Assembly (NCBI RefSeq): GCF_001597725.1
Contig: NZ_LUTR01000013.1
Span: 25,923 to 89,922, forward strand
Direction: 5' to 3'
Source of the DNA: Neptuniibacter marinus
GTDB lineage: Bacteria > Pseudomonadota > Gammaproteobacteria > Pseudomonadales > Balneatricaceae
Length of the DNA: 64,000 nt
Positions 50,886 through 59,672 of the stretch are shown in pieces. The notes below the pieces were generated by a model, which was given only the letters and a program-made list of their open reading frames with translations, was not told the DNA's origin and ran no database searches. The position numbers and the translations under genes were made by a program. Within the stretch, counting starts at the first letter, position 1. Every line of letters begins with the position of its first letter.

Positions 50886-52334
50886 TTATTTATCCTCTGT
50901 ATCGACAATCCAAGTATCTTTACTGCCACCACCTTGCGATGAGTTGACAACCAATGAGCCTTTTTTCATGGCGACGCGGGTTAAACCACCGGTTGTGACA
51001 TATGTGTTTTTTCCTTGAAGAATAAAAGGGCGTAGGTCTAAATGTCTTGGCTCCATGGTGTTAGAGCTAATTAATGTTGGAGCTGTGGATAAACTTAGCG
51101 TAGGTTGGGCAATATAGTTGCGTGGATTTTCTTGAATTAACTCAGCAAAGGTTGCTTGCTCTTTTTTAGTCGAGTGAGGTCCAATGAGCATCCCATACCC
51201 GCCAGATTCATTGGCGGGCTTAATTACCAGTTCATCTAGGTGCTCTAAAACGTAAGCTCTTTGCTCTGGATCTTCACAGAGGAACGTTTCTACATTAGGC
51301 AATATTGGCTTCTCATTGAGGTAATACTCAATAATTTTAGGTACATAGGCATAAATGACTTTGTCATCGGCTACGCCCGCGCCGGGTGCATTAGCCAGTG
51401 CAACATTGCCCGCTTTCCAAGCCCTCATCATGCCGGGAACACCTAAAACTGATTCTTTATCAAATACTTCTGGGTCGATAAAAAGATCATCAATACGACG
51501 ATAAATTACATCGACTCTTTCAGGGCCGGAGATGGTTTTCATATAAACACAATCATCATCGTCCACAAATAGATCGCTGCCTTCAACGAGCTCGACCCCC
51601 ATCTTTTGTGCGAGAAAAGCATGTTCAAAGTAAGCAGAGTTAAAAATACCGGGTGTGAGGACAACAATTTCAGGTTCTTCTATCTCTCGAGGTGAGAGAG
51701 ATAGCAGCATATCAAAGAGTTGTTCAGGGTAATCATCTAATGGCAGTATATTCTCTTTTTCAAACATCTCAGGCAAAATGCGCTTAGTGATTGCCCTGTT
51801 TTCAAGCATATATGAAACACCTGAAGGTACTCGGAGGTTATCTTCTAAAACATAAAATTGACCGTCAGCATCTCTGACTAGGTCGGTTCCACATATGTGC
51901 GCCCATACGCCATGTGCAGGGTTCACACCGACGCATTCAGGCCGAAAGTTTTTTGACTCTTTGATGATATGTTCAGGAATGATGCCATCTTTAATCACAT
52001 TTTGATCGTGATAGAGATCATCAATAAACATATTAAGGGCTTTTAAACGCTGTTTTAAGCCATCTGCAGTTGTTTTCCATAAAGGGGCAGGAATGGTGCG
52101 AGGAATGATATCAAAAGGCCAAGCTCTATCTATATTTCCTTCTTCGGTATAAACGGTAAATGAAATCCCCATTTCTTGAATTGTCACATCAGCCATTTGG
52201 CGGCGTCTATCAAGATCTTTTTCGTCCATTTCGGAGATATGTTTCACTAATTTATCTGCGGAATCTCTAGCACGTCCTGTGGGGGTGATGAGTTCGTCAT
52301 AATGCTGCTTAGATTGATAATTATCCCAAATCAT
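50886..52334 (-). CDS. Circularly permuted ATP-grasp protein
   Basis: A 482-residue ATP-grasp family protein (COG2308) with LEDNLRVPSGVSYMLENRAI, VLTPGIFNSAYFEHAFLAQK, VDVIYRRIDDLFIDPEVF, ALANAPGAGVADDKVIYAYV and NESGGYGMLIGPHS. It likely catalyses an ATP-dependent ligation to build a small peptide, with the alpha-E partner encoded 2 bp downstream. The family was linked to peptide-synthesis gene systems by comparative genomics; a substrate is not established. It heads the cluster; its promoter should be in 52335-52596, where no gene is seen. Confidence 0.88.
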   Translation of the reverse strand: MIWDNYQSKQHYDELITPTGRARDSADKLVKHISEMDEKDLDRRRQMADVTIQEMGISFTVYTEEGNIDRAWPFDIIPRTIPAPLWKTTADGLKQRLKALNMFIDDLYHDQNVIKDGIIPEHIIKESKNFRPECVGVNPAHGVWAHICGTDLVRDADGQFYVLEDNLRVPSGVSYMLENRAITKRILPEMFEKENILPLDDYPEQLFDMLLSLSPREIEEPEIVVLTPGIFNSAYFEHAFLAQKMGVELVEGSDLFVDDDDCVYMKTISGPERVDVIYRRIDDLFIDPEVFDKESVLGVPGMMRAWKAGNVALANAPGAGVADDKVIYAYVPKIIEYYLNEKPILPNVETFLCEDPEQRAYVLEHLDELVIKPANESGGYGMLIGPHSTKKEQATFAELIQENPRNYIAQPTLSLSTAPTLISSNTMEPRHLDLRPFILQGKNTYVTTGGLTRVAMKKGSLVVNSSQGGGSKDTWIVDTEDK

Positions 52335-52596
52335 ACCTATACCCAGATTATTGATCTTAATATTGAGCGCTATCGAACGTTAAATACGCACTAATTTATA
52401 CTGATCGCACCAATATGATGCTTAAACCGTTTGCATATCTTATGTAAGCGTTTAATTCGCCGTATATATAGGGATCAGCAAGTTTCAGGCCAGTATTGGT
52501 GTATGATCATATATGGGGCGTTTGGCAAAATGATGACATGATCGATAAGCCATTATGATTATAGGACATTCTCAACATTACGTTATGTTTACTCAA

Positions 52597-54318
52597 CTAT
52601 TTGTTGAGTAGGTAGATAATGATGCAGGTTAGTAGAGCGGTTATGGCTTGCCAAACGAGTACGGGATTACGCTCCATTAAGGGGGGGCGGCTTTTATTAA
52701 GGAATGTTTTGTTGGGGTGTCTAAGATCAAATATGAATTCTGATAACTCTTCATATCGTTTATAGGGGTTTGGGTGTACCGCTTTCTTAAGTGTTTCATC
52801 GATCCAAGCGGGTGTCTCTCTATCCTCGTCTAAGACCGAGTTGTAATTAAGCTTCTTTTGCGCAGCGGGAGTGCGGGATTTAGAAACTTGAGTGCCGTAA
52901 GGAAAACGATTAGATAGCATGTGATAGGTTAAGACGCCTAGTGAATAGAGATCTGAGCGGCTAGTACCTATGTCGCCCAAAAAGTACTCGGGGGCTGTAT
53001 AAAGTGCTGTGCCTAGTATTTCGCACTGTTCTTGAATTGAGGAAGATTCTACAATACCGGCTATTCTAACTGAGCCAAAGTCAATGATTTTTACCGTGCC
53101 GGATGTATCGATCATAATGTTATCGGGCTTTATATCCTGATGAAGAATATCCATTCTATGCAGAGCCCGTAACCCTTTTGCAACTTGCTCTATAATGGCC
53201 CGGACAGCTTCAATACTTGGCTTAGGGTTATCAATCATCCACTGCTTTAATGTCTGGCCTTCTATATATTCAGTCGTGGTGTAGAGGAAGTTCCTTTTTC
53301 TTGTTTGCTTGCCTGCTTTTAGTACATGGGCGCTATTGATACGGCGAGCGATCCATTCTTCCATTAAAAAACGCTCAAGGTAATCAGGATCACCTCGTAG
53401 GTCTATCGATGGGATTTTCAGAATAACGTGTTCATTAGTTTCATCATCTACCGCAAGGTAAACATGACTGCGGCTGGTTGCGTGTATTTCGCGAATAATC
53501 TTATACCCATCAAACTGTTCGCGGGGCACGAGTATGGGGGGTAGGGGAAGGTCGTCAACTTGAAGTTGTATATCGTTTGCATCTTGTTGCGGTACAGAAT
53601 CAATGCGGATAATTTGAATCGTTAAGTTGTCTTTACTACCGGATTCCAATGCATGTTCAACAATTTTTTTGGCTGCTTGATTTAGGTCGTTACTGTTTTC
53701 GTTTAATGCATTGTCTATGAAGATAGCGTCTACATACTCATAAACGCCATCGGTTGCTAATATGAAGATGTCGTTTGTTGCGATAGGTACGGATAAAAAA
53801 TCAAGTTCTAGTTGTGGCTCAATACCGAGTGCGCGACTGAGGTAGCTTTTGTCTTGTGATATCCATAATCGATGGTCTTTAGTGAGCTGTTCTAAAGCAT
53901 GCTCATGAAACTTATAGATTCTAGAATCGCCAATATGAAACAGATAAGCAGTTGTGCTTTTAATGATCATCGCGCTAAAGGTGCAAACATAACCTTTGTC
54001 TTTATCGTAGCGGAAATCGCTGTTTCTTGTTTGTGCGTAAAGCCAAGCGTTTGCTGCGGATAATACTCGCTTTCCTGATGTTTGTACGGACCAAGCATCG
54101 GATGTGCAATAGTAATCATCGAGAAAGCTTTTTATCGCTGTTTCGCTTGCTATATGACTGACTTGGCTGCTGCTGATGCCATCGGCAACGGCGCAAGCAA
54201 TACCTTTAAGGTTCAACTGAGCGTTTGTCGGGATAACAAAACCGTGGAAATCTTGATTGCTCTCTTTACGGCCTTTGTCGGAATATTGCCCAATCGATAC
54301 AGTAAGTTTGGCTGTCAT
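52597..54318 (-). CDS. Membrane-anchored PP2C phosphatase and Ser/Thr kinase fusion
   Basis: A 573-residue bifunctional protein. Residues 1-235 form a PP2C domain (DKGRKESNQDFHG, VADGISSSQ, HIGDSRIYKF, SKDNLTIQIIRI). Residues about 265-530 are a protein kinase: DILHQDIKPDNIM (HQD replacing the usual HRD), IIDFGSVRI and a catalytic-site APE as TAPEYFLGD. A single C-terminal helix (VLVWQAITALLTCIIIYLL) anchors it. The same fusion is often found beside formate/nitrite or nitrate genes, as here. ATG 54318 is chosen because the longer GTG start (54342) lies inside a terminator stem. Confidence 0.88.
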   Translation of the reverse strand: MTAKLTVSIGQYSDKGRKESNQDFHGFVIPTNAQLNLKGIACAVADGISSSQVSHIASETAIKSFLDDYYCTSDAWSVQTSGKRVLSAANAWLYAQTRNSDFRYDKDKGYVCTFSAMIIKSTTAYLFHIGDSRIYKFHEHALEQLTKDHRLWISQDKSYLSRALGIEPQLELDFLSVPIATNDIFILATDGVYEYVDAIFIDNALNENSNDLNQAAKKIVEHALESGSKDNLTIQIIRIDSVPQQDANDIQLQVDDLPLPPILVPREQFDGYKIIREIHATSRSHVYLAVDDETNEHVILKIPSIDLRGDPDYLERFLMEEWIARRINSAHVLKAGKQTRKRNFLYTTTEYIEGQTLKQWMIDNPKPSIEAVRAIIEQVAKGLRALHRMDILHQDIKPDNIMIDTSGTVKIIDFGSVRIAGIVESSSIQEQCEILGTALYTAPEYFLGDIGTSRSDLYSLGVLTYHMLSNRFPYGTQVSKSRTPAAQKKLNYNSVLDEDRETPAWIDETLKKAVHPNPYKRYEELSEFIFDLRHPNKTFLNKSRPPLMERNPVLVWQAITALLTCIIIYLLNK

Positions 54319-54328
54319 TATTAGTACC

Positions 54329-54360
54329 AAAAAGCCCTTCACCTAGATGAGAGGGCTTTT
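54329..54360 (-). terminator. Terminator of the FNT channel gene
   Basis: AAAAGCCCT and AGGGCTTTT are perfect 9-bp arms; on the minus strand the hairpin is followed by TTTT. It ends only about 11 bp before the kinase start codon. Confidence 0.85.
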
Positions 54361-54410
54361 GTTGTGTTATGCAGAAGTGTGCAAAACGGTCAGTCGTTTA
54401 CACAGGGTGT

Positions 54411-55223
54411 TTAAGCGATAGCGCGTTTTTTACCTGTTCTGATATGTGTGGTGTAAAGGGTTAAACCTGTAAAGGCTAAACCACCGACTAAGTTACCAAG
54501 TGCTGTTGGGATCTCGTTCCAGATAAAGTAATCCATCACTGAGAAATCACCTCCCATAATAATACCCGATGGGAAAAGGAACATGTTGACGACGGAGTGT
54601 TCAAATCCCATGAAGAAGAACAGCATTATAGGCATCCACATTGCGAGTACTTTGCCACTTACGGAGGTTGAGATCATTGCACCTACAACACCCATCGATA
54701 CCATCCAATTGCATAGCATGCCGCGAATAAAAATAGTAAACCAACCGGCTGCGCCATATTCGGCATAACCTAAAGTACGGGACTCACCTACGCTGGCAAT
54801 TTTTGCACCTACTGCACCTGGGTCCGTATTAAAGCCATAGGTGAAAACGAAGGCCATCATTACCGCTACAGTTAATGCCCCTGCAAAGTTGCCAAGGAAA
54901 ACTAATCCCCAGTTTCTTAAAACGCCCTGAACGGTTACACCGGGACGTTTATCGAGTAATGCTAGCGGGGTGAGGACGAAAACACCGGTAAGTAAGTCAA
55001 AACCCATAAGGTAAAGCATACAAAAGCCAACAGGGAAGAGTATTGCGCCGATTAAAAATACACCGGTTTTAACTGCAACAGTAATGGCAAATACAGCGGC
55101 TAGTGCCAATATAGCACCTGCCATATATGCGCGGATTAGAGTGTCACGTGTCGACATGTGAACTTTAGATTCACCTGCGTCCACCATCTTCGTCACAAAT
55201 TCGGAGGGGAGTAAGTAAGCCAT
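54411..55223 (-). CDS. Formate/nitrite transporter (FNT) family channel
   Basis: A 270-residue inner membrane protein with six helices, of the FocA/NirC family. Signatures are GFCMLYLMGFDLLTGVFV, NWGLVFLGNFAGAL, MLCNWMVSMGVVGAM and the C-terminal GFEHSVVNMFLFPSGI. It may carry formate from the C1 branch or nitrite; the adjacent PP2C/kinase fusion is more typical for nitrite and nitrate clusters, so nitrite is slightly favoured. ATG 55223 has GAGG 8 nt upstream, better than 55241. Confidence 0.87.
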   Translation of the reverse strand: MAYLLPSEFVTKMVDAGESKVHMSTRDTLIRAYMAGAILALAAVFAITVAVKTGVFLIGAILFPVGFCMLYLMGFDLLTGVFVLTPLALLDKRPGVTVQGVLRNWGLVFLGNFAGALTVAVMMAFVFTYGFNTDPGAVGAKIASVGESRTLGYAEYGAAGWFTIFIRGMLCNWMVSMGVVGAMISTSVSGKVLAMWMPIMLFFFMGFEHSVVNMFLFPSGIIMGGDFSVMDYFIWNEIPTALGNLVGGLAFTGLTLYTTHIRTGKKRAIA

Positions 55224-55241
55224 TTTTATTGCCTCATTCAA

Positions 55242-55593
55242 TGTTTAGAATTTTTTAAAAACCGGTGGTTACAGTTCTTTAGGCGAAAAAAAAGCGCACA
55301 CTACCTTACTCTTTTAAAGAGTAGTTAGTGGACGCCATTGCCCTAGTTCACTGTAATGTTAGTTCGATAGAGAACTATCTGATTGAATTCAAAGCATAAG
55401 CTATGCCTATTTTTTTTATTATCTTTTAAAACAGTTGGTTAAGGTTGTTTTTGATTTGTTTTTATATGGATTTTAGACATGAATAAAATAATAGTTGCTA
55501 GCTAATTGTGCTTGTCTAATGATTGTGCTCTTTTATGGGGCGGTGATTAGGAGGGATATTGGGATTGATAGGTAGAGGTTGTAGCTTTATTAA
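55242..55593. other. Gap upstream of the FNT gene with a palindrome
   Basis: No gene is seen. A perfect palindrome TACTCTTTTAAAGAGTA lies at 55307-55323, about 85-100 bp before the FNT start, with weaker pairing outside it (CACTA/TAGTG). Another short repeat AGTTC-N6-GAACT lies near 55361-55376. Either could be an operator. Confidence 0.4.
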
Positions 55594-55626
55594 GACTTGT
55601 AAGACTTAGTTTTCGTCTTACAAGTC
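55594..55626 (-). terminator. Hairpin terminator of htpX
   Basis: GACTTGTAAGAC and GTCTTACAAGTC are perfect 12-bp arms around 9 nt, starting 37 bp beyond the htpX stop. The T-run on the minus side is poor (TTAATAAA). Confidence 0.7.
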
Positions 55627-55662
55627 GTTAGGAAATCTATTTTCAAGTATCCGATTAAAGCT

Positions 55663-56556
55663 TCACTTCATTGATTGAAGCGCAGCTATACGTTGATCTA
55701 AAGGTGGGTGACTTGCCATAAGTGCCATCAACCCGGATTTCATATGGCTGCTTATTCCGAATGCGGTGAGCTGTCCGGGCATCTGATCTGGCATATCATA
55801 TTCAGCTTTTAGACGTTGCAAAGCACCGATCATGGCATGATTGCTTGATAGTCGAGCACCTGCTTCGTCAGCACGATATTCACGATATCTTGAGAACCAA
55901 GCGACAATAAATGAAGCTAAGACAGCGAAGATCATCTCAAAGATAAATACAGTTATGTAGTAACCAATACCTGTACCTGCTGGGCTGTTGTCATTACTGT
56001 TCTTTAAAAAGCTATCTACAGCGTAACCAGCAATACGGGCGAAGAACATAACAAAAGTATTAATAACCCCTTGCACTAAAGTCATGGTTACCATATCACC
56101 ATTGGCAACATGGCCTATCTCATGGGCCATAACAGCCTTTACTTCTTCTCGCTGGAATCGCTGTAGTAATCCTAAGCTGACGGCAACTAAAGCATCGTTT
56201 TTATTCCAGCCGGTAGCAAATGCATTGGCTTGTTGGGCAGGGAATATGCCAACTTCAGGCATTTTAATGCCAGCTTTTTCTGAAAGTTCAGCTACTGTAT
56301 CAAGTAACCATTGCTCATCAGCGTTACGGGCATGAGTTATGATCTCCGTACCCGTGGACATTTTTGCCATTTTTTTGGATAGGAAAAGGGAGATAAAAGA
56401 GCCAATAAAGCCAAATACAGCACAAAAAATGAGTAGGCTGGTTAGATTTAGGCCAGAACTTGATATGTAGTGCTCTACACCGAGTAAATTCAGTGTGATA
56501 CTGGCTACAATTAATACGGCAATATTAGTGAGCAGAAAAAGGCCGATACGCATCAT
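55663..56556 (-). CDS. htpX: HtpX membrane metalloprotease
   Basis: A 297-residue M48 zinc protease of the inner membrane that removes damaged membrane proteins. Two N-terminal helices (5-25 and 38-60) are followed by the zinc site HEIGH (145-149), two more helices (about 160-180 and 195-220) and the third ligand region [14 protein letters not shown]. It ends [16 protein letters not shown]. It is full length and monocistronic. Confidence 0.96.
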   Translation of the reverse strand: MMRIGLFLLTNIAVLIVASITLNLLGVEHYISSSGLNLTSLLIFCAVFGFIGSFISLFLSKKMAKMSTGTEIITHARNADEQWLLDTVAELSEKAGIKMPEVGIFPAQQANAFATGWNKNDALVAVSLGLLQRFQREEVKAVMAHEIGHVANGDMVTMTLVQGVINTFVMFFARIAGYAVDSFLKNSNDNSPAGTGIGYYITVFIFEMIFAVLASFIVAWFSRYREYRADEAGARLSSNHAMIGALQRLKAEYDMPDQMPGQLTAFGISSHMKSGLMALMASHPPLDQRIAALQSMK

Positions 56557-56756
56557 CTGTGTCTATGTTCCTATTATAAAAAGTTGTTACTTAGATTAGG
56601 GCGCAAGGGGAAAGTTTCAAGTGAATTAATCCTGTTTGTTTGTATAGTTTTTTCGATTGATTAGGCAAATAGAAGAACTTTCAACATAGCTGGTGTAGAG
56701 CGCAACACAGGCCTATAATGCGTGATTTTTTTGATCCTCATTATCTAGGAATCTTA

Positions 56757-57662
56757 ATGCATACAATCTTGAGCGAAGTTAAAAAGCAGTTGTCTAATTC
56801 AGACAATGAAGCGCGTAGAATTTTTCACGGGCGTGGGCACTGCTTTGAAGGCTTTGAGCATTTGGTTATTGATTGGTTTCCTCCTTACGCGGTTGCTAGA
56901 TTTTATCGTGATGTTGAGCCTGATTGGATTGAAACGTTAAGTGAGGCACTTAACGAGCTGCCGCAGATTAAGGGATTGGTGGTGCAGCAGCGCTCGCGTG
57001 GCAAAGGCGTAAACCAAGATGTGGCTTGGGGAGAGGTTCCAGAGCTAATGGAAACTCAGGAACTTGGATTGTCTTATTATGTTAAGCCGCAACGCAATCA
57101 AAACAGTGGTTTGTTTTTAGATATGCGTGAAGGCCGACGGTGGATTAAGGATAATGGGAATCAAAAACGTGTGCTGAACCTTTTTTCCTACACTTGTGCC
57201 TTTTCTGTTGCTGCCATTGCAGGCGGGGCAGATCATGTTGTTAATGTAGATATGTCTAAAGGGGCGATAAGTACAGGGCGTGATAACCACCGATTAAATG
57301 GTATTAAAGGTGATAGAGTCACGTTTCTGGCTTATGATCTATTTAGATCTTGGAAGCGAGTGCGTCAACTGGGGCCTTATGATGTGATTGTTATAGATCC
57401 ACCTAGTTTTCAGCCTGGTAGTTTTGTGGCGGAAAAAGATTATCGTAAAGTGATTCGACGTTTGAGTGATCTCACAGAATCGGGAAGCCAAGTTTTGGCA
57501 TGCCATAATGACCCTAAAAATGGCACTGAATTTTTAAAACAGCTGATGTTAGACGAATGCCCAGACTTTACGTTTGTTGAGCGTTTAAGTAACCCTGAAG
57601 ATTTTCCAGAAGCAGAGTTAGAAAAAGGGTTAAAAGTGTTGTTGTATGCTAGGGAGAGATGA
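56757..57662 (+). CDS. Class I SAM-dependent methyltransferase (COG1092, RlmI/RlmK-like)
   Basis: A 301-residue methyltransferase with the Rossmann motif LNLFSYTCAFSVAAIAGGA, VVNVDMSKGAISTGRDN and the catalytic VIDPPSFQPGSF. These belong to the family of rRNA cytosine/guanine methyltransferases RlmI and RlmK; here the N-terminal PUA domain is absent, so the target cannot be named. The ATG at 56757 with AGGA 6 nt upstream is preferred to an upstream in-frame ATG (56718). It is directly followed by the exonuclease gene. Confidence 0.8.
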   Translation: MHTILSEVKKQLSNSDNEARRIFHGRGHCFEGFEHLVIDWFPPYAVARFYRDVEPDWIETLSEALNELPQIKGLVVQQRSRGKGVNQDVAWGEVPELMETQELGLSYYVKPQRNQNSGLFLDMREGRRWIKDNGNQKRVLNLFSYTCAFSVAAIAGGADHVVNVDMSKGAISTGRDNHRLNGIKGDRVTFLAYDLFRSWKRVRQLGPYDVIVIDPPSFQPGSFVAEKDYRKVIRRLSDLTESGSQVLACHNDPKNGTEFLKQLMLDECPDFTFVERLSNPEDFPEAELEKGLKVLLYARER

Positions 57663-58154
57663 GTGGAATTAATTTGTATTGATCTAGAAGCAAGTGGATT
57701 GGGCGCGGAGTCTTATCCTATTGAGATTGCTTGGATTAATGATGAAACCGGTGAGCAGGATAGTTTTCTAATTAATCCTGAATCAGCAGCTGGCTGGCAT
57801 TATTGGGATGAGCATGCGGAAGAGATGCATGGTATAGATCGTGATGATTTGGTCAGCAAAGGTTTAGATATAGTTAATGCCTGTAAGCGTATGAATAAAA
57901 TGTTGACAGGAAAAACGTTGATTAGCGATGCTTTTGAATTTGATCTGTTTTGGCTAAGCCGTTTATTTGAGGCTACAGGTATTCAGCCGAGTTTTAGAAT
58001 GGCGGGTTTAGATCGAATATTAAATAAAGAGCAACGTATTCAGTTCAGCTTTTTAGCAAAAGCACAATTTAGACGTCATCGTGCGTTGCAGGATGTTGAG
58101 GATATTATTAAATGTATTAAAGCGGTAACGCTGCAAGGGCCTGAAACAGCTTGA
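57663..58154 (+). CDS. DEDDh-type 3'-5' exonuclease-like protein
   Basis: A 163-residue RNase H-fold exonuclease with the acidic motif ICIDLEASGLGAESYPIEI, a middle Asp (LISDAFEFDLFWL) and the C-terminal HRALQDVEDI, giving the DEDDh set. It resembles the epsilon/RNase T superfamily. The start is GTG at 57663, immediately after the methyltransferase stop, with AGGGAG upstream, so the two are translationally linked. The substrate is unknown. Confidence 0.75.
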   Translation: MELICIDLEASGLGAESYPIEIAWINDETGEQDSFLINPESAAGWHYWDEHAEEMHGIDRDDLVSKGLDIVNACKRMNKMLTGKTLISDAFEFDLFWLSRLFEATGIQPSFRMAGLDRILNKEQRIQFSFLAKAQFRRHRALQDVEDIIKCIKAVTLQGPETA

Positions 58155-58173
58155 TCGGTTCTGATTAGTCTAA

Positions 58174-58207
58174 AAAGCGACAAGAATAATCTGTTATCCG
58201 TCGCTTT
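58174..58207. terminator. Terminator between convergent exonuclease and HDOD genes
   Basis: AAAGCGAC and GTCGCTTT are perfect 8-bp arms around an 18-nt loop, with T/A-rich flanks on both sides. Confidence 0.7.
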
Positions 58208-58224
58208 ATTTACTGCGATATAAA

Positions 58225-59049
58225 TTAAGCTAGACTGTTTAAGCCTGAATCTAAAAGCAGTGCTTCTTCGAGCGCATCATAAGTATCAGATGAAATTCCA
58301 GCTAAAACGGCTATATCGTCGGGAAACTGTTCTTTTAGAACTTCGGTTGATTCACCTTTATGTGCGGCAGAATGTATTAATGTTGCTAAGTTTACAATAG
58401 CTGCAAGAGGTGAGGGGGTGTCAGCGCTGGCAGGATGTTTATATTGCAGTATTGCTTCGCCTAGTTCTTTAGGAAATTTCCACATATTAAGTAGTGCTTG
58501 CCCCGCTTCTTGCGAAGTAAAGCCAAAACACTCTTTCTCTGCCTCATCACGACTACAGTTCGATTCTTCAATTAAAGCTTGGATTGTTTGAGCTTGTATA
58601 GGGTCGGCTAAATGAAGTAAGAGTTGTCCGATGTTATGAATTAATCCTGCAGTAAAAGCCACGTCTGGGTTTATTTGAGAGCCTTGTTCGGCAAGCCATT
58701 TTGACAATGCAGCAACTTGAAATGCATCGCTCCAGAATTGCTTAAGATCGATGCCTTTAACTTCTTGAACCGAACCGGCAATGCCTGATGCAATGACGAG
58801 TGTTTTGAGGCGAACCATGCCTAACATTACAACAGCTTGCTCAATGGATGATACTTTGCGGCTTAAACCAAAGTGGGCAGAATTGACGAGCCGAAGAATT
58901 TTTAAAGAGAGGGTTTGGTCATTAGATACTTTTTTAGCAATTTCACCGTAATCAGCTGCTGGGTTGTTTAATTGCTGTATTAGTTGCCTAACGACGTCAG
59001 GAACGTTGGGCAATCTATCCGTTTGTTTGAGTAGTTCACGAATCTCCAT
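58225..59049 (-). CDS. HDOD-domain protein
   Basis: A 274-residue HDOD protein (LPNVPDVVRQLIQQLNNP, VSNDQTLSLKILRLVNSAHF, SSIEQAVVMLGMVRLKTLVI, WKFPKELGEAILQYKH). HDOD domains resemble HD phosphohydrolases but have lost the metal residues; they act in signalling networks. No output domain is fused. The gene is monocistronic. Confidence 0.88.
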   Translation of the reverse strand: MEIRELLKQTDRLPNVPDVVRQLIQQLNNPAADYGEIAKKVSNDQTLSLKILRLVNSAHFGLSRKVSSIEQAVVMLGMVRLKTLVIASGIAGSVQEVKGIDLKQFWSDAFQVAALSKWLAEQGSQINPDVAFTAGLIHNIGQLLLHLADPIQAQTIQALIEESNCSRDEAEKECFGFTSQEAGQALLNMWKFPKELGEAILQYKHPASADTPSPLAAIVNLATLIHSAAHKGESTEVLKEQFPDDIAVLAGISSDTYDALEEALLLDSGLNSLA

Positions 59050-59160
59050 AATATCCCTTATAGCTCAGATTTTTATTAGGTACTTCAAAACGGAGGCTAA
59101 ATATATTTTGATGTACGCTATTTTTATTAGACGGGGAGGGTTTATAAGAGAGGTTCTGAG

Positions 59161-59182
59161 AAAAAGCGGCTAAGTTAGCCGC
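59161..59182 (-). terminator. Terminator of the 123-residue hypothetical gene
   Basis: GCGGCTAA and TTAGCCGC are perfect arms around a single G; on the minus strand TTTTT follows. Confidence 0.85.
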
Positions 59183-59193
59183 CTTTTGATTTC

Positions 59194-59565
59194 TCATTGC
59201 TGATTGAGAACTAAGCCTTCAATCTGCTCACGAATCTCTTCGTATTGCCCCATCTCTTCAGGCATGAAGTACAGCTTGTAAAAGCAACGGTCAATTAGGC
59301 GCGCTTTTTTATCATTCACTGTTTCTTTGTATGAACCGTACAGGTAATTCATCTGAAGGTGAATTACACGAGTATGAGGTGGTACAGTCACTTCATGATG
59401 TTCAAGATCAAAGCGAACCTTACTTTCTTTTATCGTGTAAAACGATATTTCTGCTACATGCGTAAGGTTAATAAGAAAGTTCGATGTAACAGGCACTAAG
59501 TGTCGCTGCTCCAAACCATTATGTTCCATGTAGATGCCGCAGTTTTTTCTTACCTTAATAAACAT
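59194..59565 (-). CDS. Conserved-looking hypothetical protein
   Basis: A 123-residue soluble protein without signal or membrane segment. It seems mostly beta in the first 80 residues (LVPVTSNFLINLTHVAEISF, RVIHLQMNYLYGSYKETV) and helical at the end (MPEEMGQYEEIREQIEGLV). I do not recognise the family. ATG 59565 is chosen; a GTG four codons upstream is possible. It has its own terminator and lies beyond the alaA terminator, so it is probably monocistronic. Confidence 0.65.
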   Translation of the reverse strand: MFIKVRKNCGIYMEHNGLEQRHLVPVTSNFLINLTHVAEISFYTIKESKVRFDLEHHEVTVPPHTRVIHLQMNYLYGSYKETVNDKKARLIDRCFYKLYFMPEEMGQYEEIREQIEGLVLNQQ

Positions 59566-59640
59566 GTTTAGTTCCACTAATTCAAAAGGCTATTTATATT
59601 ACGATTTTAGTATAAGACGGTTTGGTGACAATGTCTTTAC

Positions 59641-59667
59641 AAAATAGGCCACTCAATGAGTGGCCTA
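59641..59667 (-). terminator. Terminator of alaA
   Basis: TAGGCCACTCA and TGAGTGGCCTA are perfect 11-bp arms around one A; read on the minus strand, TTTT follows. Confidence 0.85.
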
Positions 59668-59672
59668 GTTGA

